The notes under the pieces are model-generated. The model searched no databases. It saw nothing but the letters and a program-made list of their open reading frames with translations, and was not told the origin of the DNA. A stretch of DNA of 64,000 bases, taken from NCBI GenBank assembly GCA_045629945.1, contig JAZQSE010000033.1, positions 62,001-126,000 on the forward strand. The letters are read 5' to 3'. The translations under genes were made by a program, and so were the position numbers. This stretch comes from UBA1765 sp045629945. GTDB taxonomy: Bacteria; Fibrobacterota; Fibrobacteria; Fibrobacterales; Fibrobacteraceae. Shown here piece by piece: positions 44,745 through 53,192 of this stretch (the first letter of the stretch is position 1; each line of letters begins with the position of its first letter).

Positions 44745-45338
44745 TTAGTACCACCGTTCTTGTGAGTTGTTTTCAAAATCATCGTTATCGTCACTTAAGT
44801 CTTCTTCAATTTCGTCAGGGTAACCTTGTTCTAACTCTGTAAAAGAAGCTTCTTCGATATTTAAAATATGGACATCAAAAATCAGATCTTTCCCTGCAAA
44901 AGGATGGTTGCCATCGAGGATAACAGAATTTTCTTTTATTGTCTTAACCACATAAACATCTGAATTTTCTGAAATATTGTCGTTAAAAAGTTCTTCAAGA
45001 TTTTCTGGAATCTGAAAATCGTTCAAATCAGGTTCTTTAAACATTTCAAGTTCCATACCAAGCCAAAGTTCTCCGATATCTTTCAAATCACTTTTAGGAA
45101 CTTCAATAATCAAATCGCTTTTAAATGGTCCATAACCTTCGGCATAAGGAATGGTGACAGAAAATTTATCGCCGATTTTACGGCCTTCCAAAGCATTCTC
45201 TAAACCAGAAATAATGTTTCTTGAGCCATGAATGTAAGCAAAAGGGTGATGGTCAGGGATTTCTTCTAGGATATTTTTACCTAAATCCCTGACTGTGTAA
45301 GAAATGCTTACTTTTAAATTTTCTTCAACCAATAACAT
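44745..45338 (-). CDS. FKBP-type peptidyl-prolyl isomerase, SlyD-like
   Basis: The FKBP fold begins with LKVSISYTVRDLGKNILEE and carries the FAYIHGSRNIISGLENALEGRKIGDKFSV segment typical of SlyD-type proteins, with an inserted flap (about 80-130). The acidic tail (LEQGYPDEIEEDLSDDNDDFENN) replaces SlyD's metal-binding His-rich tail. It speeds proline isomerisation in protein folding and may act as a chaperone. On the minus strand TATATT lies 10 nt before the ATG, so the leader is very short. Confidence 0.88.
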   Translation of the reverse strand: MLLVEENLKVSISYTVRDLGKNILEEIPDHHPFAYIHGSRNIISGLENALEGRKIGDKFSVTIPYAEGYGPFKSDLIIEVPKSDLKDIGELWLGMELEMFKEPDLNDFQIPENLEELFNDNISENSDVYVVKTIKENSVILDGNHPFAGKDLIFDVHILNIEEASFTELEQGYPDEIEEDLSDDNDDFENNSQERWY

Positions 45339-45348
45339 CTGGGCTACA

Positions 45349-45354
45349 AATATA
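45349..45354 (-). promoter_or_regulatory. -10 box TATATT of the FKBP-rpiA operon
   Basis: On the minus strand TATATT is followed by ten bases and then the ATG at 45338. Confidence 0.45.
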
Positions 45355-45461
45355 GTAAACCAAGAGATTGCCGCTCCCTAACTTGCTTTTAAAAAAGTCA
45401 TATAACCTCAATAGAAAAAGGATATTTTTTTTAGAAAAAAGATTTTATTAAAAATTTTGTG

Positions 45462-45467
45462 TATATT
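45462..45467 (+). promoter_or_regulatory. -10 box TATATT, 6 nt before a start codon
   Basis: GTATATT is followed by six bases and then the ATG at 45474. No ribosome site can fit between them, so a leaderless transcript is likely. Confidence 0.5.
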
Positions 45468-45473
45468 ACGGCT

Positions 45474-46202
45474 ATGCTTTATGGAATTTGTTCTGATATC
45501 CACTCCAATGCGACTGCTTTAAAGGCTGTTCTTGCTTCTATGGACTCTTATGGAGTTGAACGGCGAGTTTGCCTTGGCGATTTAGTCGGGTATGGCCCTG
45601 ATGTTAATGAAAGCGTATCTTTAGCAGCATCTTCTATGGATATTTCAATTATTGGCAACCACGACAGTGTGGCTATGCGTTGGGAATCTTGCTTGGGGTT
45701 TAATCCGTATGCCAAACAAGCGATAGAATGGACTCAGAATCAACTTTCTCCAGAATCGGTAAAATATTTAGATGGTTTACCTTACATTTTTGAAGAAAAT
45801 GAAATTTGCTTTGTTCATGCATCACCTATGTCGCCAGCTGATTGGGTTTATGTTACCGATTTAGAAGATGCCTTGGATGCGTTTGATCATTTTTCTGGTA
45901 AATATTGTTTTGTTGGGCATACTCATAGCCCGGTTATTGTGGCTATGCGAGACGCTGCAATCCCCAAAGTGATAGAAGATGGTTCTTATGTTCTTGAAAA
46001 AGGCGAACGCCTTTTGGTAAATGTGGGGAGCGTTGGCCAGCCAAGAGACAGAGACCCTAGAGCTTGTTGGTGCTTGTTTGATTCTGAAAAAGAATCTGTG
46101 CAATTGATTCGTGTCCCTTATGCAATAGAAGAAACGCAGAAGCGAATGCGAGAAGCAGGAATTTCAGATTTTTTAGTTGAGCGTCTCGGAGTCGGGCGGT
46201 GA
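45474..46202 (+). CDS. metallophosphoesterase (YfcE/MJ0936-like)
   Basis: Calcineurin-like motifs are CSDIHSNATAL (about 5-15), CLGDLVGYGPD (about 36-46), IIGNHDS (about 63-69), FVHASP and FVGHTHSP. The type acts on phosphodiesters or phosphoproteins; the substrate is unknown. ATG 45474 fits the motif at residue 5; the upstream TTG in frame would overlap the -10 box. The stop overlaps the GTG of rlmH (GTGA), so the two are coupled. Confidence 0.9.
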   Translation: MLYGICSDIHSNATALKAVLASMDSYGVERRVCLGDLVGYGPDVNESVSLAASSMDISIIGNHDSVAMRWESCLGFNPYAKQAIEWTQNQLSPESVKYLDGLPYIFEENEICFVHASPMSPADWVYVTDLEDALDAFDHFSGKYCFVGHTHSPVIVAMRDAAIPKVIEDGSYVLEKGERLLVNVGSVGQPRDRDPRACWCLFDSEKESVQLIRVPYAIEETQKRMREAGISDFLVERLGVGR

Positions 46203-46660
46203 AACTTTTTTTAGCGGTTTTTGGAAAAGCAGGCTCTCCATTTGTGTCAGATGAAGTCGCGCGCTATGTAAAGCGTTTAAAGGGTTCTGCGTCACCTTTA
46301 GAAATTGTTGAATTAAAAGAAAGCCGGCGAGAAGACAAACTAAAAGCTCTTGCAGAAGAAGCAGAACTTTTTGAAAAACGCTTTCCGAAAAAAGATTTTA
46401 TTCGCGTCATTCTTTCTGAAGAAGGAAAGTTAATGGCAACAGTGCCTCTTGCTCGTTGGATAGAACAAAAAAGCGCGTCTAATATTGTTTTTTTAATTGG
46501 CTCTGCTTATGGGATTGATGAAAAATTAAAAGCCAGTGCTCATTTATTACTTTCTCTTTCTCCATTGACTTTTACTCACGACCACGCACGCGTTATCGCA
46601 GCAGAACAATTGTATCGCTGTGTAATGGTTTTAGCAGGTCACCCTTACCACCATGTTTAA
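46199..46660 (+). CDS. rlmH: 23S rRNA pseudouridine-1915 N3-methyltransferase
   Basis: At 153 residues this SPOUT methyltransferase is normal in size. Motifs are VFLIGSAYGIDEKLK, SLSPLTFTHDHARVIAAEQLYRCVMVLAGHPYHHV. It methylates m3-pseudouridine 1915 in helix 69 of 23S rRNA. The GTG start overlaps the preceding stop by 4 nt. Its 3' end overlaps the convergent TM2 gene by 4 nt. Confidence 0.96.
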   Translation: MKLFLAVFGKAGSPFVSDEVARYVKRLKGSASPLEIVELKESRREDKLKALAEEAELFEKRFPKKDFIRVILSEEGKLMATVPLARWIEQKSASNIVFLIGSAYGIDEKLKASAHLLLSLSPLTFTHDHARVIAAEQLYRCVMVLAGHPYHHV

Positions 46661-47082
46661 AATGCTGTTAAAGTGGGCAAAAAGAAGAGTGAAGAAAAGG
46701 CTATTATTCCAAGAATGCCTAAAATAAAAAATACTAAGTAAATGATAGAAAGGGCTAAAGCAACAGAATCGTCGCCGGTTAATTTTTTGGTTTTTGTAGC
46801 GTAAGTTCCTTTCGTGATGTGGCGTAAATCCAGATAAATAAGGAGTGCACATACAAAAGCAGGAACAATTAAAAATCCAAAAATATTGAGAACGATTTTT
46901 AAAACGCCACGAGTTGGGTTTCCTAAGACAAAATCATGGATTCCGAGACCGCCAAGAAAAAAAGCAAATAATGCAGCGTGTGTTTTTTCAATTGGTGGAA
47001 TAATATCAGAAAAAGGTTCGCCACATTGTGGGCAAGAAATAGCGCGTTCAGAACAATCATTACTGCAATTAGGACAAAGCAT
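46657..47082 (-). CDS. TM2-domain protein with N-terminal zinc ribbon
   Basis: ATG 47082 gives a protein that starts with a zinc ribbon (MLCPNCSNDCSERAISCPQCG) and then a TM2 domain (KTHAALFAFFLGGLGIHDFVLGNPTRGVLKI), followed by a second helix pair (FGFLIVPAFVCALLIYLDL and LALSIIYLVFFILGILG). TM2 proteins are small membrane proteins of unknown function. A longer frame upstream runs into the repeat region at 47.1-47.25 kb and is rejected as the start. Confidence 0.85.
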   Translation of the reverse strand: MLCPNCSNDCSERAISCPQCGEPFSDIIPPIEKTHAALFAFFLGGLGIHDFVLGNPTRGVLKIVLNIFGFLIVPAFVCALLIYLDLRHITKGTYATKTKKLTGDDSVALALSIIYLVFFILGILGIIAFSSLFFLPTLTAF

Positions 47083-47139
47083 AAAAATTCCTATCCGATA
47101 AATTTTTGAAACTCCACAAGAGAGTGTTGCAAAACCTTC

Positions 47140-47490
47140 TGTAAACAAGCTTGTCATGGCAACTAGATTGCCACGCCGTTTATTCTGCACATCTCGTAAT
47201 GACAAGTTCAGGCTTGTCATCGCAAACGCAGTGAGACTTGTCATGGCGAGGAGTCTTTTAAGACGACGTGGCCATCTTGTTTTTTGTCATTACGAGCGTA
47301 GCGAAGTAATCCAAAAACAAGTGTTACTTGCGATAAGATTGCTTCTGTCACTACGCTCCATCGCGAGTGACAAGATTCGCAATGGCAAGTCACGGGCAAG
47401 CTCGCTTCGCGAGTGACAAGGGACTTGTAGCAGAGTCGCATTCAGGCTTTGCAAAAAAATCTTGCACGGCTCACAATGACAAAGGGCTAG
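47140..47490. repeat. composite intergenic repeat (GTCATTGCGA-type), copy 2
   Basis: The 557-nt gap before nadE (47083-47639) holds many short units: GTCATTACGAGC, GTCATGGCGAGG, CGCGAGTGACAAG and CTTGTCATCGC. Bases 47239-47292 match 3533-3586 in reverse orientation with three mismatches. No gene is seen in the gap. Confidence 0.75.
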
Positions 47491-47639
47491 GCAAGCTTCA
47501 TTGCAAGTGATAATTTGTTTTTATCAAGAAGCCCCTGGCAATAGTCGGGCAGAGAGATTTTTCTAAAATATAAGGAAAAATAGCGTTGGAAACAAGATAT
47601 AATGTGTAGAAAATGCAAAGGATTTCTAAATTCATTTTT

Positions 47640-49367
47640 ATGAAGATTGTTATCGCTCAAATGCCAGTTGCTCAGGGAAATCCTGAAAAGAATTTTCAAA
47701 CGATTTCTAGTATAGTAGAAAAAGCAAAGTCAGAAGCGGCATCGCTTGTTGTTTTTCCAGAATTATGTCTTTCTAGCACACTTGTCGGAGATGCTTTTTT
47801 TAGAAAATCATTTGTTGACGAATGTCTTGATAAGGGAAGAGCTATCGCGTCTTTGGCTTCAGGGATTGATATCTTATTTGGAAATATTGCAAAAGAAAAT
47901 AATGAGTTGTACAATGCGGCTTATTATGCAAGTCAAGGAAGTTTTGTAGCCCTTTCTAAACAAAAAGGAAAGGACCTTTCTTTTTTGCCTAAAAATATTT
48001 TAAAAGGAAGTAGGGCAAGTCGTTATTTTTCTTCTCCTTGTTTAGAAAATATTTATTACCCTGAAATACAAGGGCATCTAAAAGTTGGAATTTCTATTTC
48101 TGAAAATTTGGATGATTTAGAACAAGTAGCTAGTTCTCTTTCAGATAAAAAAAATGTTGTGATACACCTGGCTTCAGATTTTTATGAAATAGGAAAACAT
48201 AAAGAGTTTTCAGAAAAATGTAAAAGTGTTTCTGAAAAGTTTGAAATGCCAGTATTGTATGTGAATGCAAGTGGCGTGCTGAATGAAGGAAAAAATGTTT
48301 ATGTTTTAGAGGGCCTTTCTTCAGTGTTAAAAAATGGGAGCATTTTAGATAAAGCTCCTTTCTTGAAAGAGGCTTTACTCATATTTGATTCTGAAAACGA
48401 AACGATTAATCCGGAAGTTTTGAAAGCAGAAAAATCGGAAATAGAACAAGTTCACCTGGCTTTAGTTTATATGCTAAAAAAATCCTTGGAGCGATTTAAA
48501 ATTAATCGAGTCGTTATTGGCGCTTCAGGTGGAATTGACAGTGCGGTTTCTGCTGTTTTATACGCCGAAGCCATTGGTGCTGAAAATGTCTTTTTAGTAA
48601 ATATGCCAACTCGGTTTAATTCACAAACTACTCAAAATGCAGCAAAAGATTTAGCCCGGAATTTGGGTTCTCCTTATCTAGTTGTTCCGATTTCTAAAAT
48701 TTTAGAATCAGTACAGATTACGCTTTCAGAAAGTTGTTTTGAAGGCAGTGAAGAAAATTTAACTGTCGAAGGAATTCATTATGAAAACTTGCAAGCGAGA
48801 ACACGTTCTGGCGCAGTACTTGCAACAATAGCTTCTGTTCTGAATGCTGCGTTTACCTGTAATGGCAATAAAACAGAAGCGATGGTGGGGTATTGTACAT
48901 TGTATGGCGATACATCAGGAGTTTTGTGTGCTTTAGGTGATTTGTGGAAAACGCAAGTTTACGCTTTGGCAAAAGAAATAAATAAAGAAAAAGAAATTAT
49001 TCCTAAAGCTTCTATTGAAATACCAGCAAGCGCAGAATTAAGTGAAGCGCAAAATGTTGATGAAGGAAAAGGCGACCCGATTATTTACCCTTATCATGAT
49101 AAGCTTTTTGCGTATTGGATGGAAAATAATAAAAGCCTTTTAGACGCAGAAAAAGCCTTAGAAAATGGAACGCTTTGTGAAATTCTTGGCTTGGAAAAAG
49201 ATTTTTTTGATTCGTTATTTGAAACACAAAAAGAAGCTTTGGAAGATATGCGAAAATGGTGGAATCGTTATATGGGGATAGCACTTGCAAAACGTATTCA
49301 AATGCCACCAATATTATCGGTTAGTAGAAAAGCGTTTGGTAATTCTTGTATAGAAGCACAAATGTAG
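47640..49367 (+). CDS. nadE: NAD+ synthetase with an altered glutaminase domain
   Basis: The nitrilase-like N-terminal half (1-260) is followed by the synthetase half with the ATP pyrophosphatase loop SGGIDS (296-301). NadE amidates deamido-NAD+ to NAD+. In glutamine-dependent enzymes the catalytic Cys lies in VGVLICED. Here the aligned stretch is VGISISEN (149-156), so the Cys is replaced by Ser154. The catalytic Glu (PEL, E41) and a candidate Lys (GKDLSFLPKN, K111) remain. Ammonia may therefore be the true nitrogen source, or a separate glutaminase partner may be needed. The start is ATG 47640; TAAATT stands 7 nt before it. Confidence 0.9.
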   Translation: MKIVIAQMPVAQGNPEKNFQTISSIVEKAKSEAASLVVFPELCLSSTLVGDAFFRKSFVDECLDKGRAIASLASGIDILFGNIAKENNELYNAAYYASQGSFVALSKQKGKDLSFLPKNILKGSRASRYFSSPCLENIYYPEIQGHLKVGISISENLDDLEQVASSLSDKKNVVIHLASDFYEIGKHKEFSEKCKSVSEKFEMPVLYVNASGVLNEGKNVYVLEGLSSVLKNGSILDKAPFLKEALLIFDSENETINPEVLKAEKSEIEQVHLALVYMLKKSLERFKINRVVIGASGGIDSAVSAVLYAEAIGAENVFLVNMPTRFNSQTTQNAAKDLARNLGSPYLVVPISKILESVQITLSESCFEGSEENLTVEGIHYENLQARTRSGAVLATIASVLNAAFTCNGNKTEAMVGYCTLYGDTSGVLCALGDLWKTQVYALAKEINKEKEIIPKASIEIPASAELSEAQNVDEGKGDPIIYPYHDKLFAYWMENNKSLLDAEKALENGTLCEILGLEKDFFDSLFETQKEALEDMRKWWNRYMGIALAKRIQMPPILSVSRKAFGNSCIEAQM

Positions 49368-49481
49368 CGGTTTGTATAGTTTGTAAGTAGTGATTTTTAA
49401 AATCTTGTTTTGAGAAATGTTAAATTTTAAAAGAAATCTAGGAGTTAGTTCTAGAAAAGTTTAATGCTTTAAGGATTGGAT

Positions 49482-50516
49482 ATGTCTCGTTTAAGAGTTC
49501 TGGTTTTTATGGGTGGTTTCTCTACAGAACATGATGTTTCTGTTGTGAGTGGAATTGGTGTTGTTCGAGGAATGGATCCTTCGAAATACAATATTCACCC
49601 AGTTCTTATTGAAAAAGATGGCACTTGGATCTGGTCTTCAAGAGAAATTTCTCCATACCAAAAAGAAAATTTTTCAGAAATGTATTTCCGCAGTTTAGAA
49701 GGGCCTTCGGCTCATCGCAAAAAAGCTCCGGCACTTTCTGAATTGCCAGATGTTGATATTGCATTTTTAGCTTTGCATGGAAAATGGGGCGAAGACGGTC
49801 ATGTTCAAGCTTTGCTTGAACATTGGAAAATACCTTATACGGGGTGCGGGCTTTTAGCAAGTGCTTTAGCCATGGACAAAATCAAATCAAAGCAAATTTA
49901 TACAAGTGCTAGCATTTTAACGCCTGCCTATAAAGTCCTTTCTCGTGATTCATTTAATGGTGAAGCGCTTTCTTGTGTTGCAAATGAATTGAATTTTCCA
50001 TTAGTCATAAAAGATCCATTAGGTGGTTCTAGTATTGGTGTGGGCATTGCAAAAAATATGGATGAGGCTTTGGCTATTTGCGAAGACCTTTTCTGTAATT
50101 CAGAATCTTTGCTTTTTGAACAGTTTATTTCAGGAAGAGAAGCTAGTTGTGGCTTTATGGAAGGCGAAGAACCATTCCCACCAACTGAAATGCAAATGAC
50201 TACACGGGAATATTTTGATTTTGAAGCAAAGTATAATGGTGAATGTAGAGAAGTAACGCCAGCGCCTTTTGAACAAGATTTAACGAAAAAAATTCAAAGT
50301 GTTGTAGAAAACGCACACAAAGCGTTAGGTTGTTCTGTTTATAGCAGAACAGATGTCCGTATAGATGATAAAGGAAATGTGTGGGCTATTGAAACAAATA
50401 CATTGCCTGGCATGACACCGACTTCGCTTTTGCCACAACAAGCAGAATGTAATGGCGTTTCTTATACAATGTTAATTGATAAAATAATTGAAAAAAGTAT
50501 AAAGGTTAAACGCTGA
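49482..50516 (+). CDS. ddl: D-alanine--D-alanine ligase
   Basis: It joins two D-Ala for the peptidoglycan stem. Typical segments are VLVFMGGFSTEHDVSVVSG, FLALHGKWGEDGHVQALLEHWKIPYTGCG, FPLVIKDPLGGSSIGVGIAKN (ATP-grasp) and RTDVRIDDKGNVWAIETNTLPGMTPTSLLPQQAEC. At 344 residues it is normal in size. ATG 49482 follows AAGGA; the stop overlaps the tsaB start (TGATG), making a ddl-tsaB-rimI run. The final segment has the two metal-binding acidic and Asn residues. Confidence 0.96.
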   Translation: MSRLRVLVFMGGFSTEHDVSVVSGIGVVRGMDPSKYNIHPVLIEKDGTWIWSSREISPYQKENFSEMYFRSLEGPSAHRKKAPALSELPDVDIAFLALHGKWGEDGHVQALLEHWKIPYTGCGLLASALAMDKIKSKQIYTSASILTPAYKVLSRDSFNGEALSCVANELNFPLVIKDPLGGSSIGVGIAKNMDEALAICEDLFCNSESLLFEQFISGREASCGFMEGEEPFPPTEMQMTTREYFDFEAKYNGECREVTPAPFEQDLTKKIQSVVENAHKALGCSVYSRTDVRIDDKGNVWAIETNTLPGMTPTSLLPQQAECNGVSYTMLIDKIIEKSIKVKR

Positions 50517-51151
50517 TGGTTGATTTAATTGTCGATACTTCGCGAGCAGGAGCCCGAATGGGAATTTTTGGAGAAAATATCTCTGAAGAAATTGTTGATA
50601 ATAACGCTCGTGGAGAATCGCTTTTAGTGGTATTGGATTCTCTTTTAAAAAAAGCTTCTGTTTCTTTAGACGCAATTAAGCGCGTATTGGTTTTACGTGG
50701 GCCCGGTTCTTTTACAGGTTTACGCACGGGGATAGCTTTTTGTGAAGGCCTTTGTTTTACAGGTAAAAGAAAATTATATGGAGTATCCACATTAGCGGCT
50801 TTAACGCTTTATGGGAATGTAGAATCGACATTAGTTATTTTACGAGCAAGAACAGGTTATTGGTATTTTAGAAATTCTCCACAAGGAGAATCCTTTGCAG
50901 AAGTTGAAGAATGCTTTTGGAATACGGAACGCGTGTTAGAAAGTTTGAAAAATACAACGGCTAAATTTGCAGTTGTTGATGAAGCCGTTTTAAAAGAAGA
51001 AGTGTTTCAAGAAATTTTAAATGAGAAAGAAATTGAGATTGTTCAGGAAACAGAAGGTTCTCTTTCTCTTTTTCGAGAAGCATTTAACTGGTGCGAACCT
51101 TCTCCGATTCAAGACGCTAATTATATACAACCATCTTATGCAGAACAATAA
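50516..51151 (+). CDS. tsaB: tRNA t6A biosynthesis protein TsaB
   Basis: TsaB is the scaffold partner of TsaD and TsaE in making threonylcarbamoyladenosine at A37 of tRNAs. The 211-residue ASKHA-type fold shows IVDTSRAGARMGIFGEN at the start and GPGSFTGLRTGIAFCEGLCF. The ATG overlaps the ddl stop by one base. The 3' end overlaps the rimI start by 14 nt. The tsaB-rimI pair is common across bacteria. Confidence 0.95.
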   Translation: MVDLIVDTSRAGARMGIFGENISEEIVDNNARGESLLVVLDSLLKKASVSLDAIKRVLVLRGPGSFTGLRTGIAFCEGLCFTGKRKLYGVSTLAALTLYGNVESTLVILRARTGYWYFRNSPQGESFAEVEECFWNTERVLESLKNTTAKFAVVDEAVLKEEVFQEILNEKEIEIVQETEGSLSLFREAFNWCEPSPIQDANYIQPSYAEQ

Positions 51152-51590
51152 TTCAGAAATTTTATTGCGTAAAATGGAATTCTCTGATGTAGGAGATGTC
51201 TTGAATTTACAAGCCAATCTTGCCTTTTTAGATTGGAGTGTAGAACAATACAAAAAAGAACTGCAGGCTGATTCAACGATTTCTTTTATTATCCAAAAGA
51301 AAGGAAGTATTATAGGTTTTGCTTTGTTTCATTTGTTAGCCGACGAGTCAGAACTACTTGCGATAGCTGTTGCAGAAGAATTTCAACAAACAGGTTTGGG
51401 CAAAATTTTATTTAATGCTGGTAAAAATGAATTGCAAAATAGAGGTGCCGGAAAATTATTTTTAGAAGTCAGAGAATCTAATGAAAAAGCAAAGAAGTTT
51501 TACCAGAATCTAGGGGCTGTTTTTATTGGCACAAGAAAGAAATATTATAAAGATGGTGAGTCAGCAATTTTATATAGGATAGATTTTTAA
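51138..51590 (+). CDS. rimI: GNAT N-acetyltransferase, RimI-like
   Basis: The 150-residue GNAT fold has LLAIAVAEEFQQTGLGKILFNAGKNE (acetyl-CoA binding Q/RxxGxG/A type) and LEVRESNEKAKKFYQNLGA. RimI acetylates the N-terminus of ribosomal protein S18. Its pairing with tsaB, overlapping by 14 nt, is the main support for the RimI name. ATG 51138 is chosen over the longer frame because it gives a standard N-terminus. Confidence 0.88.
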   Translation: MQNNNSEILLRKMEFSDVGDVLNLQANLAFLDWSVEQYKKELQADSTISFIIQKKGSIIGFALFHLLADESELLAIAVAEEFQQTGLGKILFNAGKNELQNRGAGKLFLEVRESNEKAKKFYQNLGAVFIGTRKKYYKDGESAILYRIDF

Positions 51591-51601
51591 AAGAGGGCTT
51601 T

Positions 51602-52420
51602 ATGCGGATTTTAGAAAATTTAGAACTTACAAGGAATCAGAAAAAACAAAAGAAAAAACAATTGCTTATAGCGCTTGTAATCATAATTGTTTTTTTACTA
51701 ATCATTTTTTATTGGCTTTTAAATCGTAGTGGTTATTGGCTTATTCAAGACAATGCTTTTAATCATGTTTCTTGGGCTGTTGTTTTAGATGGACAAACAG
51801 CAGAACTTGAAAGAACTGATTATGTTTCAGAATTAATGGAAAAAGGAAAAGTAGATTCGGTTCTTGTTTTAGGCCGTCGAGTCTATCGCGATAAAAATAA
51901 TGCTGATTTTTACGCAGAAGATATGATGCGGACAGAAACTTTAGATAGCGGGGCGGTTTTTTTATGGCGACATAACGATCCATCAACTTTAGAAGAAGCT
52001 ATTTCTATAATCCCTTGGTTTAAAAAGAAAAATGCAGATACTGTTTTGCTTATCACATCGGCTCCGGCTTCTCGTAGGGTTGCTCTCATTTTTAATTATT
52101 TAGCTGAAGGTTCTCCGACTTTTATAACGACAGATATAAAGCATTATACTTATAACCCAGCAAGTTGGCTTCGAGAACGAGAAATCCGCAAGTTATGGTT
52201 TAGAGAAATGCTTGCTGCTTTACAAGCAAAATGGGATTTGTTTTGGATTACGCCAGGAGATGTCTTACAAAAAGAAGTGCGTGAAGTTTTTTCTTTACGA
52301 GAAGAAAATAAAGAAGTTCTGAAACCAGGAAAAGAAAAAATAGTAGAAGAAGAAAAACCACTTGTTGTTGAAGAAATACTTGATACACTAAAAACAGATT
52401 CTGTAAAAGTAGGGCAATAA
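51602..52420 (+). CDS. membrane protein with DUF218 (YdcF/SanA-like) domain
   Basis: One N-terminal helix (about 23-42, LIALVIIIVFLLIIFYWLL) anchors a domain with features of DUF218: SWAVVLDGQTAELERTDYVSELMEKGKVDSVLVLGRR, DPSTLEEAISI and VLLITSAPASRRVALIF. The E. coli relatives SanA and ElyC act in envelope maintenance, probably on lipid-linked intermediates; the reaction is unsettled. The lysine- and glutamate-rich tail is unrecognised. It lies between rimI and the Nudix gene, whose start touches its stop. Confidence 0.75.
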   Translation: MRILENLELTRNQKKQKKKQLLIALVIIIVFLLIIFYWLLNRSGYWLIQDNAFNHVSWAVVLDGQTAELERTDYVSELMEKGKVDSVLVLGRRVYRDKNNADFYAEDMMRTETLDSGAVFLWRHNDPSTLEEAISIIPWFKKKNADTVLLITSAPASRRVALIFNYLAEGSPTFITTDIKHYTYNPASWLREREIRKLWFREMLAALQAKWDLFWITPGDVLQKEVREVFSLREENKEVLKPGKEKIVEEEKPLVVEEILDTLKTDSVKVGQ

Positions 52421-52974
52421 TGGAATCAGAAAAAGAAATCGGCTGCTGGGCCACGCTTTCAGTAAAAGAAATATTAGATTCTCCCTGGCTTAAAATTGCA
52501 AAGGAATCTTGTCGTTTACCGCATGGAAAAGTAATTTCAGATTTTTACACGATTTGGCAACCAGACTGGGTTTTGATTTTGCCCAAAACGCAAAGTGGAA
52601 AATGGATTTTGACAAAGCAATACAGACATGGAACAAAGGCCGTTTCTTTAGAATTCCCTGCAGGTATTGTAGATAAAGGTGAATCGCCATTAGAAGCAGC
52701 CAAAAGAGAATTAGAAGAAGAGGTTTCTTGTTTAGGAAAATCTTTTAAGTTTCTAGGAGAGTTTCCAATGAATCCTGATAGACATCGTGGTAAGTTCTAT
52801 GTTTTTGTTGCGGACGATGTAGAAAAAGGTGGCTACAGAACTCAAGACGAAACAGAAAATATTGTAGAAATAGAACTTTCAACGGAAGAATTAGAAACAA
52901 AAATAGCAACAGGTGAAATGAATCACCCTTTACAGATTGCTGCGTATTTTAAGTATAAATTAAATAAGTTCTAA
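52420..52974 (+). CDS. Nudix hydrolase (ADP-ribose pyrophosphatase-like)
   Basis: The Nudix box is present as GESPLEAAKRELEEEVSCLG (about 87-106), preceded by LEFPAGIVDKG. The chain resembles ADP-ribose pyrophosphatases (NudF/YffH), which break nucleoside diphosphate sugars to monophosphates. The substrate is not certain. The ATG overlaps the preceding stop by one base. No terminator is evident on the plus strand; the next 218 nt hold only the glnA terminator. Confidence 0.88.
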   Translation: MESEKEIGCWATLSVKEILDSPWLKIAKESCRLPHGKVISDFYTIWQPDWVLILPKTQSGKWILTKQYRHGTKAVSLEFPAGIVDKGESPLEAAKRELEEEVSCLGKSFKFLGEFPMNPDRHRGKFYVFVADDVEKGGYRTQDETENIVEIELSTEELETKIATGEMNHPLQIAAYFKYKLNKF

Positions 52975-53140
52975 GAAATGGCTATTAGAGTTTATTATTC
53001 CAATTTTAAATGAGTCATTCTAAAACATAAGTAGCCTAAAGTCATGTAAGAATAAAACCGGGTGTTACAGGAAAAGCATTTTTAATTAGAGAAAAAGCAT
53101 TCTTTTCGATACATATAGAAGTACCTTTTAGTAAAAAAAC

Positions 53141-53173
53141 AAAAAAATCCTGAAAGTAAACTTTCAGGATTTT
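53141..53173 (-). terminator. intrinsic terminator after glnA
   Basis: On the minus strand AATCCTGAAAG pairs with CTTTCAGGATT and is followed by a long T run. Confidence 0.88.
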
Positions 53174-53192
53174 AAAATCGAAATGTAATTGA

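Noticed and set aside
47083..47244. N-terminal extension of the TM2 protein
   Set aside because: The 54 extra residues derive from the intergenic repeat, and the zinc ribbon begins at the internal ATG 47082.
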